This document shows, piece by piece, positions 10,507 through 20,177 of a DNA stretch of 64,000 nucleotides. This DNA is from Platanthera guangdongensis. Its lineage: Eukaryota > Streptophyta > Magnoliopsida > Asparagales > Orchidaceae. Numbering within the stretch: the stretch's first letter is position 1; each line of letters begins with the position of its first letter. The stretch is from NCBI GenBank assembly GCA_039583875.1, contig CM077147.1, positions 155,333,846 through 155,397,845 of the forward strand, given 5' to 3'. The position numbers and the translations under genes were made by a program. The notes beneath the pieces were generated by a model. It was not told the origin of the DNA. It worked only from the letters and a program-made list of their open reading frames with translations, and made no database searches.

Positions 10507-11497
10507 GACATCCTTCCTCCGTTTACCTACAAAAAATATTTCTTGTTTTTTTACCTTTTCTTCAGAACTCTTCTTGTGATGTTTGTGATCGGTCTAAACA
10601 TGTACGACAGACCTATTCACATATTTCTTTTCCTAGTAGTGTTCTCTTTGTTATACATTCTGATGTTTGGGGGTCGTCGCCCGTTGTGTATTTAACTGAT
10701 TTTCGATAGTTTGTCATTTTTATTGATTGTTTCTCTCATAATATATGAGTTTATCTGTTGAAAAAAGAAAAGTGATGTTTTTCCTTGTTTTCAAGTTTTT
10801 CATAAAATGATGCAAACTCAATTTAATGCCTCTATCAGTGTTCTTCAAAGTGACAATGGAGGGGAGTATGATGATCGTGGTTCCTTTGACGCTTACTTCA
10901 CCTCTCACTGTATCATCCACCAAAAAACTTGTGCTTACACCTCTACCCAGAACGGAGTGGCCGAATGGAAAAATCAGCACCTCCTTGAGGTTGCTCGTTG
11001 TCTCCTATTGACGTTGCACCTCCCTAAACCCTATTGGGGTGATGCGGTGCTTACAGTTGCACCTCCCTAAACCCTATCGTTGTCTCGTGTCCTTTCCTGT
11101 ACTACTCATCTAGCCTGTCTCTCCTCCTCTGGCGTGATTCATACTTTTCATTTGCCATCTCGTGTCTTTGGGTATCTGTTTCGTGCAAGTGCACCAACCA
11201 CACCGTGACAAACTTGACCCTCGGGCTCAACATTGTGTCTTCCTTGGTTTTTCTTCCACGACCAAAGGATATCGTTGTTATCAACCCCCCTCCCGGCGCA
11301 TGTTTGTACCATGAATGTTACCTTCCGTGAGGGGGAGTCCTACTTTTTGTCCTCGACTCTTGTTTTTTGTTAGGGGGAGAGTAATAGTGATACAAATGTT
11401 ACTGTTGTCCCTCTTCCTCTTCTCCCATCCATCTCCTCCATTCCTTCCCCTCATTCCACTCCGGTACCCATAGCTCCTCCTATCTCGATACCAGACT
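10507..11497 (+). pseudogene. Copia integrase remnant, cut at the insertion site
   Basis: Recognisable pieces are CDVCDRSKHVRQTY (zinc-binding end), SVLQSDNGGEYDDRGSF (second catalytic Asp) and HQKTCAYTSTQNGVAEWKNQ (the Gln-Asn-Gly-Val-Ala-Glu block with the catalytic Glu). PKPYWGDAV follows, and finally a C-terminal block in another frame that includes FLGFSSTTKGYRCYQPPSRR. The sequence is interrupted at 11497 by the chromodomain-only element. The Copia reading resumes at 17623. Confidence 0.8.
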
Positions 11498-13673
11498 TGA
11501 TGCAGAGCGGAGACGAAGACGAGTTTTGGGTCCGTTCGGGGCTGATTTAGCGACTTATCATATATGACGTGCCCGGATCGACGATCGGACACCGCAGATG
11601 TGTCCAGATTTGCGTTGCGAATCAATTTGATATATTATTTTACTATGTTTGCATTTATTTTAATGTATTTGGGTAGCCTCACCTCCGGCCAATCATAATC
11701 GTTGATGGGGGATGTCTTAATCCTTATTTTATTATAAATATATGTGATAGGGGGCTAGCCAAAGCATTGCAGTTTTTTGAGAAAGAAATTCCCGGAACTC
11801 CGCGATCACCCCACGGTGCCGACGCCATGGAACCCTAGGTGACGACTCCTAGGCGCCCAAACTCCTCCCTAAGGTACTACCCATCCATAGCCCTCTTCTT
11901 TCTCCCCCCAATTCCATTTTCACAAGCCCCTACAGCCCCCAAATCAGCCACCGCTTGGCTGTCCAGAAATTCCTGCACTCCTAAAGTTTTACTATTCAAT
12001 CATGAAATTTACTATTCAAGTTATATAGTTTATTTCCTCCCTGTCAACTGTCGGCCACATAAAGTCCCAGCAAGCTAGCCTTGTGGCCACCCCTCCCCTG
12101 CTGTCCGCCCTCCCCTATAGCAGCAGACGGCTGTTTCACAGCTCACCAACCCCACCAACCCCCCCTTTCCCACAGTTTCTTCCCCACCCGACCATCCTAC
12201 AACCCTTCCCCATCATCCCTTTGCCAAAACAGTCCTGATCCGGATTGTCCAGCCTCAATCCGTTATTTCCACCACCCGATCATCATCCCCACCGCTCATA
12301 TTTCCTTTCTTGACCCGGAACCACTCCCAAACATCGGATCCACCCTTCTCTTGTCTACTCCCACGTGGCCGGATCTACCTATTTCTGGCCCGATCTTGCC
12401 ATCCACCGCCGAGGACAGCCACCACCATCATTTCCATGTTGCCGGCTCCACTTCCGATTGCCGATCTACGCATCCGGATCCGAAATTTTCAGTGTCTCGG
12501 TCAGCCCGCTATTTTGGTGAGCTCTTATTGTCATTGTTTTAAATGTCTTCTGACATGTCTCCCGACATGTCATTTTTAGGGGTAAAACGATATGTTTTTC
12601 TAAAAAATATAGATTATGTCCTTTTGTAAAATATATGCCGTTATGTCCGACTTTTTCCGATATATCGGCCGACACGACTTTTAAATTTATCACCCGCTAT
12701 TTTATTTTATGTTATATTAGTAAACTAGTAGCATATGTTTAAATCACCGATACACATTATATTATGCATGTAAATCGATTGGACTTCTTGTTTTGATTTT
12801 TTTAATGTTTTATTCTTGCAACTAATTTTGTATAATTGTTTCACAATTTTCTAATTTCATATTACAAAAAAAATGATAACTTTTAATATATTTATTAGTT
12901 GATTGTTTGCATGTATTTAATATAAATTTGTAGGTTTGAAAAAATTTATAATCAAAAGGATTTTTAACTTTTAAATCTTCTTTATTTGTAATAAACTTAT
13001 TGTTATCAAAATAAAATTATTATATGTTTTTAAATATATTTTATAATATATCATTTTGTATTTGTTAATAAAATTTAATCTTAGATACTATTTGATTTTA
13101 TTTTGTAATATAAATGACTCATCTTTTATCTATTTATATATATTTTTTTCTATTTTTATAACATATAATTATAATTAGTATACATAAAAATAAAATTTTT
13201 ATTTATAAAACATGGAAATCCGATATTTTAAAATATCCCTGACATGTCTCCGACTTCCGACATCCGACATTTAAAAACTCAATCTGATATTTAGCCGACA
13301 TCCGATATTTAGAACATTGCTTATTGTATTAGAACATTTGATTTGACATTATTATTGGTTGATTATCGTGCTTTGCTTAGATTCATGTTTGTAGAAATTT
13401 GTTGCGATACATTTATTATTTGCATGTGAGATTTATTCGCCGCACGATTAGCCTTGGCCCTCCGAACGGAGGAAATCCATTATTAAATTGCTGAAATTGA
13501 ATGTTTGATTTTGTTCTTTAATTAAATGCGTGGTGTTACCATTTTCATTGCTCAAAATTAGTCGTCGCCGTCTCCGATGGTTGTGTTGCATTTAGATTTG
13601 GATTAGTGTGTCACACTCGCATTCTCACCTAGAGTTCTCAGTTTTGGGCACCCCGTAACCTATCCCTACATCA
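11498..13673 (+). repeat. 5' LTR of chromodomain-only copy 1 (with MITE inside)
   Basis: The LTR runs from TGATGCAGAGCGGAGACG to CCTATCCCTACATCA. Without the MITE at 12532-13319 and its duplicated 8 bp it is about 1.38 kb, close to the 1.42 kb of the 3' LTR. Internal landmarks shared by both LTRs include CCCCACGGTGCCGACGCCATGG and GATTTGACATTATTATTGG. Confidence 0.85.
12532..13319. mobile_element. hAT-like MITE, copy 1
   Basis: This 788 bp AT-rich element begins CATTGTTTTAAATGTC and ends GATATTTAGAACATTG, so its ends are inverted repeats of each other. Subterminal repeats of CCGACATGTC and GACATCCGACAT lie at both ends. An exact 8 bp target duplication, CTTATTGT, occurs at 12524-12531 and 13320-13327. 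This size and the TIR form point to the hAT superfamily. It has no coding capacity. The empty site is seen in the partner LTR near 17277-17295. A second copy lies at 21795-22591. Confidence 0.9.
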
Positions 13674-13675
13674 AT

Positions 13676-13688
13676 TGATATCAGAGCC
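13676..13688 (+). promoter_or_regulatory. Primer-binding site of chromodomain-only copy 1
   Basis: TGATATCAGAGCC, two bases after the LTR end, matches initiator tRNA-Met priming with one change from TGGTATCAGAGCC. The second copy keeps the unmutated form. Confidence 0.8.
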
Positions 13689-13737
13689 CAAAGTGTGGGC
13701 CACATTTATATTCGTAGTGGTAGGTTTTAAATAGTCT

Positions 13738-14418
13738 TTGGGTTCATTTATGTCTCGTTATCGCCGTCGTTTGTCTTCTCTATCTGGGTATCCTGAGTCT
13801 ACCTATATCCGACCTCATAGAACCCCTTTAGAGAAACCTTCATGTTATCATTATGATTATCATCATTTCTTGCATACCGCTCATAAAGATCGTGTCGACC
13901 CCTCGACACAATTCCATTATGTTAGAGACGATCAGCACGATGAGAGGTCCTCACGTATTCATCATTACACCTCTCAACGACTTCATGATGATAGAATTGA
14001 ATATCGTTCAGGTTATCGCTGCTACACATCTCCTCTAGGAAAGGAACCTGAGTTTGGATATCTGCGACCTCCATTGCACGTTCACAGGGCCCATACGCAC
14101 CTACGAGCACAATCTGATTATGTTAGAAACTACCGTCTAGACGATCCTCAGGAGCCCTATAAAGGTCACCATCGGCAGGATCACAATATATGTCAAGACC
14201 CTCGTAGTATTCCACCAATAGAGTTACTTGAGGCTGAATTTTTGCGATTAGTTCTTGACCGCTTTGATCTCTTAGAAGCTCAATTTGATCGCCTAAGATC
14301 TACATTACGAAGAAAGCCTATGGATTTGGATCAAGCCACCGATGCGGCGAGTAGTGCTCCCATCGAAATAAAAGACCCGACACTTGGTTTTGATCCTTCT
14401 CAGTTCGATGAGACTTAG
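13738..14418 (+). CDS. ORF1 of the chromodomain-only element, unknown His/Arg/Tyr-rich protein (226 aa)
   Basis: The ORF starts at an ATG about 50 bases past the primer-binding site, where gag would normally begin. It has no gag major homology block and no zinc knuckle. The N-terminal 150 residues are rich in His, Arg, Tyr, Asp and Pro, with patterns such as [16 protein letters not shown]. The C-terminal part has a predicted helix, [20 protein letters not shown], with leucines in heptad-like spacing. The acidic end is followed by a stop at 14416. The copy on the other strand at 31531-32259 keeps the same frame with about three quarters of residues alike by eye. That argues for constraint or recent spread. 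It could be a nucleic-acid-binding replacement for gag. Its function is unknown. Confidence 0.6.
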   Translation: MGSFMSRYRRRLSSLSGYPESTYIRPHRTPLEKPSCYHYDYHHFLHTAHKDRVDPSTQFHYVRDDQHDERSSRIHHYTSQRLHDDRIEYRSGYRCYTSPLGKEPEFGYLRPPLHVHRAHTHLRAQSDYVRNYRLDDPQEPYKGHHRQDHNICQDPRSIPPIELLEAEFLRLVLDRFDLLEAQFDRLRSTLRRKPMDLDQATDAASSAPIEIKDPTLGFDPSQFDET

Positions 14419-14672
14419 TGCTCATGTGATCTTAAGGTTGAATCTGATCATGACCTTATGATACAGATGGAGAGTGATACTAGCATGACTTGTGAACGTG
14501 GTCACGTGAGTGAGGACAAGCGACCCAGTGATATTGTGATGGAATATCCATCCTTTTCACCTCACCTAGACCTTCACCTAGACCTAGTGTTCCCTTTGAA
14601 CAGACGCAGTTCTCGACACTATATCGATTGACCTACACTTGAGTCTGGGCATCCCCTACTCTTCCCTTAATA

Positions 14673-15113
14673 TTGATTCTAGGTGAAGGTCTAGGGAGTA
14701 GTGTCCCCTTTGAAGTCTGGGCATCCCCTACCTCAACCACTTATGAGGACACGACCTTTATCAGCGATGCCCGTCTGGGGGATCTTCCCATTATTAATGA
14801 TCTTATCGTTGTACCTCTAGATAAGTCTCCTGATGAGCCACTACTCTCTTGGGAGGTTCATGAGGTTAGTGTTGGCTTTGTTGTGGGTATCCTACTTGTT
14901 CCCACAGACACTACTGTTATTGTTGCCTTCCTCTTAGTAGACTATCCTATCATTATCGACCTCCTCGTGATTAAGTCCCCGAGAGGCTCATTTGATAAGC
15001 TATCCCTTCTACACTTTAGTGATGGATCCTGTATCCGCACTAGTGATCATCTCACACGTGATGACTTTTGGTATACACCCCTGGTGAGCCACCTGATGGG
15101 CTATATCATTTGA
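14673..15113 (+). CDS. Middle ORF of the chromodomain-only element, unknown (146 aa)
   Basis: An open frame of 146 residues matches the minus-strand frame at 30980-31399. Shared blocks include [22 protein letters not shown]-like, [15 protein letters not shown] and [18 protein letters not shown] segments. It continues after a small frame change as [10 protein letters not shown] and later [20 protein letters not shown] (15068-15280). No known domain is recognised. Hydrophobic stretches are present but I see no clear signal peptide. Conservation between two separate copies supports it as real former or present coding sequence. Confidence 0.5.
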   Translation: MILGEGLGSSVPFEVWASPTSTTYEDTTFISDARLGDLPIINDLIVVPLDKSPDEPLLSWEVHEVSVGFVVGILLVPTDTTVIVAFLLVDYPIIIDLLVIKSPRGSFDKLSLLHFSDGSCIRTSDHLTRDDFWYTPLVSHLMGYII

Positions 15114-15280
15114 GAGTTACCCATCACACCAATACTTCGCACTATTTTATCACCATGTACGACGTCCCCACAGGTGACTACGTCGGTCACGCCGGATTTT
15201 TCTATCGACCACTCGGTAAGCCTCCTGATAGGCCACCCCATGTTAGTAATATCCAAGTCATTGACATGCCTTCCCTTTGA
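15068..15280 (+). CDS. Continuation of the middle ORF (70 aa), frame-shifted
   Basis: This frame contains [20 protein letters not shown] and [20 protein letters not shown]. Copy 2 has the same blocks in one frame running on into the integrase-like tail. In this copy a stop after IDMPSL breaks that linkage, with the continuing [18 protein letters not shown] segment in another frame at about 15295-15350. Confidence 0.45.
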   Translation: MVYTPGEPPDGLYHLRVTHHTNTSHYFITMYDVPTGDYVGHAGFFYRPLGKPPDRPPHVSNIQVIDMPSL

Positions 15281-15434
15281 AGTGTCTCGAGTTTGTTGTG
15301 CTCTATTTGCATCATTCGCTTCATTTGTATGAGTCAGTTGGGTCACTATTCATCATTTACATGAATTATATGAGTCGGTTCGCCGACGAATAATAACGAA
15401 CAATGAAAACTATAAAACCCATGCAGATAAGCGA

Positions 15435-15854
15435 ATGAGAGAACAAGTGTTTAATGAAAGCGAGAAGGTAATGGTGCGAGCCCGCCCTAAGAGGCTCTCC
15501 TCGGGGCCTGCCAAAAAGTTAAGCACCAAGCGAATGAGCCCCTACTTTATTATAAGTCGTATTGGAACAAACGCCTACTGGCTCAATATTCCGGCAAGTA
15601 TGAGAGTACATCCATTAATTAATGTCGAGGATCTGACGCCGTACTACGAGACTTGCGAGTATGTGGAGCCGAGCAGTGGAGATACCCAGTCGTCCCCACC
15701 CCTACTCTCGTTGCCTTACCACTCTCATACTCCACCCACGTCTGATAGCCACTATAGTCTACCCACTGATGACACCCACCCACCTGGGGATTCGTCTTTT
15801 CTGGTTTCACTGACGGACCGCCGATCGCACCGGGATCCACCAATCGAGAGATGA
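15435..15854 (+). CDS. Integrase C-terminal (GPY/F-like) tail of the chromodomain-only element
   Basis: The translation VFNESEKVMVRARPKRL, then AKKLSTKRMSPYFIISRIGT, NAYWLNIP and HPLINVEDLTPY matches the C-terminal module of Ty3/Gypsy chromovirus integrases. In those it is V-x-D-x-V-M-V-R-x-R-P-E-R ... K-K-L-x-x-R-x-x-G-P-Y ... I-G-x-N-A-Y ... N-V-E-D-L. The upstream residues in other frames (KTHADKR) match the helix before it. The catalytic core and zinc domain that should precede it are absent. A TGA at 15852 and a frame change separate it from the chromodomain. Confidence 0.8.
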   Translation: MREQVFNESEKVMVRARPKRLSSGPAKKLSTKRMSPYFIISRIGTNAYWLNIPASMRVHPLINVEDLTPYYETCEYVEPSSGDTQSSPPLLSLPYHSHTPPTSDSHYSLPTDDTHPPGDSSFLVSLTDRRSHRDPPIER

Positions 15855-15892
15855 GCGATGAGAGCAACACAGAATTCAGATCCCACCAGCTT

Positions 15893-16060
15893 GTTCCGAC
15901 CACAGATGTGTCGCGCTGTCGCTACTTGGTACATTGGCTGGGTCGCCCCGATGCAAATGACGCTTGGATACTTGCAGCAGAGCTTGATCGATCCGCCCCT
16001 GGACTTTGACTTCAGCACGATCGTCTCCATTCACCGGAGATGACAACTTTTCAGTTAGGG
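15893..16060 (+). pseudogene. Chromodomain of the chromodomain-only element (copy 1)
   Basis: In the frame from 15893, YLVHWLGRPDANDAWILAAE resembles the Y-L-V-K-W-K-G-x-x-x-x-x-x-T-W core of retrotransposon chromodomains. A TGA after SAPGL ends this copy, where copy 2 has Arg. The chromodomain of chromoviral integrases binds modified histone tails and steers insertion. Confidence 0.7.
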
Positions 16061-16200
16061 GGAGTTGATTGGCGAGGACACTCTTCCGCCGACGACACTT
16101 GGACGACTTCCGGTGGACCTTATCGAGTTGTACCTGGCATTCATCGAGAGAATTCCGATCCCAATTCATCGGGAGATGAATTCTTTTAAGCCGGGGAGAT

Positions 16201-17622
16201 TGATCCGGAGCAGAGACGAGGATGAGTTTTGGGTCTGTTCGAGGCTGATTTGGTGACATACCATATATGGCGTTCCCGAATTGACGATCGAACACCGCAG
16301 ATGTGTCCGGATTCGCGTTACGAATCGATTTGATATATTATTTTGCAATGTTTGCATTTATTTTGATGTATTTGTGTAGCCTCACCTCGACCAATCATAG
16401 TCGTTGATGGGGATGCCCTAATGCTTGTTTTATTATAAATAGATGTGATAGAGGGCTGCCAAAACATTGCAGGTTTTGGAGAAATAAAATCCCGGAACTC
16501 CGCGATCACCCCACGGTGCCGACGCCATGGAACTCTAGGTGACGACTCGTAGGCACCCGAACTCCTTCCCATGGTTCTACCCATCCATAGCCCTCTTCTT
16601 CCTCCCAAATCCATTTTCGCATGCCCCTACAGCCCCCAAATCAGCTACCGTTTGGCTGTCCAGAAATTCCTGCTCTCCTAAAGTTTTACTATTCAATCAT
16701 GAAATTTACTATTCAAGTTTTATAGTTTATTTCCTCCCTGTCAACTGTCGGCCACATAAAGTCCCAGCAAGCCAGCTTTGCGGCCACCCCTCCCCTGCTG
16801 TCCGCCCTCACCCATAGCAGCAGCAGGCTGTTTCACAGCCCGCCAACCCCACAGACCCCCCTTTTTCCCCACTTTCTTCCCCACCTGACCACCCTACAAC
16901 CCTCCCCCATCATCCCTTTCCGTGGATCCACTTCCCCTCCACCTCCCCTTGCCACAACAGTCCCGATCCAGACTATCCAGCCTCGATCCGTTATTGGATA
17001 GTCTCGATCCGTTATTTTCACCACCCGTTCATCATTCCCACCACTCATATTTCCTTTCTTGACCTGGAACCGCTCCTAAACATCGGATCCACTCTTCCCT
17101 TGCTCGGATCTACTCCCACGTGCCCGAATCTTGCTATTTCCGGCCCGATCTCGCCATCCACCGCCGAGGCCAGCCGCTGCCATCATTTCCACGCCGCTGG
17201 ATCTAGTTCTGATTGCCGATCTACACATCCGGATCCGAAATCTTCAGTGTTTCGGCCAGCCTGCTACTTTGGTGAGCTCTTGTTGTATTTGAAAATTTGA
17301 TTTGACATTATTATTGGTTGATTATCGTGCTTTGCTTAGATTCGTGCTTGTAGAAATTTGTTGTAATACATTTATAATTTGCTGGTGGGATTTATTCGCC
17401 GCTTGGTCCTACGAGCGGAGGAAAGCCATTATTAAATTGCTGAAATTGAATGTTTGTTTTTGTTCTTTAATTAAATGTGTGGTGTTACCATTTTCATTCC
17501 TCAAAATTAGTCGTCGCCGTCTCCGACAGTTGTGTTGCATTTAGATCCGGATTAGCGTGTCACACTCGCATTCTCACCTAGAGTCTTATATTTTGTGCAC
17601 CCCGTAGCCTACTCCTACATCA
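16201..17622 (+). repeat. 3' LTR of chromodomain-only copy 1
   Basis: The LTR runs from TGATCCGGAGCAGAGACG to GCCTACTCCTACATCA (1422 bp). It lacks the MITE found in the 5' LTR, giving the empty site. It is preceded by the purine tract AAGCCGGGGAGAT. Confidence 0.85.
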
Positions 17623-18440
17623 AGGCTCCTCTACTACGATTTATCCTTTTCCCATGTATACCACCGTCGTTCAGGTACACAGGCCACCACAGCTCCACTT
17701 CTACCAGTGCCTACTTCAGACTCAGATTCTGATGATGCTGACCTACATATTCCTCTTACTTTGCTAAAGAAGGGTAAAACTAGTTGTACGCAACATCCGA
17801 TTTCTAATCATGTAGCTTATCATCATCTTACTCCGATTCATCAGACTTTTGATTCATCTCTTTCTCTAGTTGTTATTCCTAAGACATGACATGAAGCTTT
17901 GGAGATACCTGCTTGGACACAGACTATGCAAGATGAGATGTCTGCCTTGGTTAAAAATCACACGTGGGATATCTCCGCTCTCCCTTCAAGAAAGAAAGCT
18001 ATAGGTTGCTGGTGGGTTTTTTTTGTTAAGTAGAACCAAGATGACAAGGTGGAACAGTACATAACACGTCTTGTTGCTCAAGGATACACTCAGACTCAAA
18101 GAGTTGATTATCAGGGGACTTTTGCTCATGTAGCAAAGATGAACCCTATTCGGGTTTTGTTATCATGTGCAACTTGCCTGGACTGGGAAATTCATCAACT
18201 GGACGTGAAAAATGCGTTCCTCCATGGTGAGCTTGAGGAGGAGGTGTACATGAAATTTCCTCCTGGTTTTGTGAAGAAAGGAGCTGAAGGTCTTGTCTGC
18301 CACCTAGGAAAATCCTTATATGGCCTGAAGCAATCTCCTAGGGTCTGTTTGAAAGATTTCTCACATCAATGCTCAAGTTTGAGTACAAGCAAGCCCAATC
18401 TGATCATACCATGTTTATCCAGTGACATGACCAGCGTGTT
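17623..18440 (+). pseudogene. Copia reverse transcriptase N-terminal part (continuation after the insertion)
   Basis: The Copia reading resumes after the inserted element. EALEIPAWTQTMQDEMSALV-like sequence at 17890 and NHTWDISALPSRKKAIGCWW mark the RT start. A frame of 141 residues at 18049-18474 follows, with RLVAQGYTQTQRVDYQGTFA, QLDVKNAFLHGELEEEVYMK and GKSLYGLKQSPRVC. Stops occur at 17887 (TGA after PKT) and in the K-W-V stretch at about 18030. Confidence 0.8.
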
Positions 18441-18707
18441 GTGGTTCTCATTGTCTACGTGGATGACATCGTGATTACTGGAAATGATACAGAGGAGATT
18501 GCCATTCTCAAGACCCTCCTGTCTGCTGAATTTGAAGTGAAAGAATTGAGAAGATTATGGTATTTCCTGGGTATCAAAGTGAAAGAATTGCGTGTCGTTG
18601 GGTATTCTTATATCCCAACGAAAGTACATATTGGATCTCCTAAAGGAAACTGGTATGCTTGTTTGTGTTCCTGTGAACACCCCTATGGAGGAAAATCACA
18701 GGATTGA
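18441..18707 (+). pseudogene. Copia reverse transcriptase catalytic part
   Basis: The frame starts with MVLIVYVDDIVITGNDTEEI, containing an intact YVDD motif, followed by LLSAEFEVKELRRLWYFLGI. It shifts frame at about 18600, continuing as SQRKYILDLLKETGMLVCVP in the frame starting 18592. Confidence 0.8.
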
Positions 18708-19411
18708 TGAAGATAGAGATGATGATCACATGGATGTATCACGTTATCAAAGATTGGTCGGAAAACTTATATATCTATCCCACACACACCCCGACATTAC
18801 GTATGCAGTTGGTATTCTTAGAAGATATATGCATTCTCCTAGAATCAGACATCAAGATGCGGCGTATCGTCTGCTGCGATATTTAAACAAAGCTCCTGGT
18901 CGCGGTCTCTTATTCTCTAGGAACAACTTGAAGATTGAGGTTTTTACTGATGCTGATTGGGTTGGTTGTCGTGATGACAAAACATTCACAACAGGATACT
19001 GCTCTTTTGTTGTGGAAACCTTGTAACATGGCGTAGGAAAAAGCAGAATGTGATGGCTAGGTCAGGTGCAGAGGCAGAATATCGTGTCATGACCCACGGC
19101 TTATGTGAGGGATTATGATTGCGTACTATGTTACAGGATCTGGGTTTCCTGTGGCAGTCCTCTTCTCCTTGTTCTGTGACAATAAAGCAGCCATTAATAT
19201 TGCTCATAACCCGGTTCAACATGACATAAAAAAGCATATTGAAGTGGATCGCCACTTTATTAAAGATCGCTTGGATAAAAAAACAGTTGTTACTCCGTTT
19301 GTTCATTCCAGGGATCAGCTGGCCGATTTGTTTACCAAAAGCTTGGGGTGTGACGTGTTTACCGATTATATTCAAAAGCTTGAGATGACCGACATGTTCC
19401 GTTCGACTTGA
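18592..19411 (+). pseudogene. Copia RNase H (two frames)
   Basis: The first frame (18592-19026) carries [20 protein letters not shown] and EVFTDADWVGCRDDKTFTTG, the N-terminal half of Copia RNase H. After a frame change, WRRKKQNVMARSGAEAEYRV appears. The last frame (19115-19411) contains CDNKAAINIAHNPVQHDIKK, HIEVDRHFIKDRL and RDQLADLFTKSLG. It ends with a stop just before the polypurine tract, as in complete Copia elements. Confidence 0.85.
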
Positions 19412-19421
19412 GGGGGAGACT
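19410..19421 (+). promoter_or_regulatory. Polypurine tract
   Basis: GAGGGGGAGAC directly precedes the 3' LTR, the plus-strand priming site. Confidence 0.75.
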
Positions 19422-19577
19422 TGTAATATGTTATTATCAAGTCACCTTAAGTCTTTTTCTGTATTCATCACAGGTTGGGGTAGTTTAGTCTTTTTCCCTG
19501 TTTTAGATTTTTTCCTTAAGTATATGTATGAGTAAGGGACCTTGTTTGATCATATACAATATTATTTCCTCTCCACT
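19422..19577 (+). repeat. 3' LTR of the split Copia element
   Basis: It begins TGTAATATGTTATTATCAAG and ends CTCTCCACT, matching 8407-8567. CLPX intron DNA follows. Confidence 0.85.
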
Positions 19578-20120
19578 TCAAGTAGAACGGATGTTAACCT
19601 AATGGTACATTTCTCACTAACAATGTTAATAAGGGAATACATATATTCGACTGTTTACAAACTATTCGAAATTAATTTGAGTAATTTGTATTATAAAAGT
19701 TAGCTTCTTTGTGCTAATTATTTATTAAAAGTTAGCTTCTTTATGCTAGTTATTTTTACTTGGATGTGCAAGTCTATTAGAAATTTAATTTTATGTTTCT
19801 AAGTAATGAGGCTAATGACTGTTTCTTTTTACACAGCACTTACAAGCATTGTCACTAAATTTCCGTGGATTGCAGAACTAATCAACCTCGAATTTACATG
19901 CTATGCCAATTCATTTTCCTTTATGCTTCATTTATAGCTAATTTTGCCAACCTGAAAACTCATCAAACTTGAAGTTCGCTTGCCAAGCAACTTATTCAAC
20001 TTCCTGCTCTCTTTTTTGACTAAAGCTGTGATGAATGTGCCTTTATATGCGAGCAAAAAAAGACATTTGATGTTGTATTCATATTCCCAATTGAAACTAA
20101 ATGTTTTTTTTTTGCTTTAG

Positions 20121-20177
20121 ATAGTAAATGTTCCAGAGAAGGGCGCACGGAAGCACCCTCGTGGTGACAATATACAG
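20121..20177 (+). CDS. CLPX: CLPX exon: RKH loop
   Basis: Acceptor TTTTTTGCTTTAG, donor CAG/gtaaca. It encodes 19 residues, [19 protein letters not shown], holding the Arg-Lys-His pore-entry loop known from bacterial ClpX. It begins and ends in phase 0. Confidence 0.9.

Larger units (their letters stand above)
11498..17622 (+). mobile_element. Complete chromodomain-only non-autonomous LTR retrotransposon (copy 1)
   Basis: Two LTRs (11498-13673 and 16201-17622) start TGAT(G/C)C and end CTACATCA. The 5' LTR is followed by a primer-binding site at 13676, and the 3' LTR is preceded by GAAGCCGGGGAGAT-like purines. Flanks show a near-perfect 5 bp duplication, AGACT at 11493-11497 and AGGCT at 17623-17627. 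The 2.5 kb interior encodes only an N-terminal His/Arg-rich ORF, a middle ORF and an integrase C-terminus with chromodomain. No protease, RT, RNase H or integrase DDE core can be found in any frame. It must depend on enzymes from another element. The same layout recurs at 28503-33595. Confidence 0.85.
8407..19577 (+). mobile_element. Ty1/Copia retrotransposon interrupted by a chromodomain-only element
   Basis: Two short LTRs (8407-8567 and about 19422-19577) are nearly identical, both starting TGTAATATGTTATTATCAAG and ending CTCTCCACT. The 5' copy is followed by TGGTATCAGAGGA and the 3' copy is preceded by TTGAGGGGGAGAC. Gag, protease and integrase lie at 9015-11497; RT and RNase H lie at 17623-19411. 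In between sits a complete foreign element with its own LTRs (11498-17622). I could not see a matching target duplication around the outer ends. Several stops and frameshifts make it defective. Confidence 0.85.

Noticed and set aside
12532..13319. An AT-rich intron or scaffold-attachment region
   Set aside because: Exact 8 bp duplication, inverted ends and an empty site in the partner LTR show that it is a MITE.
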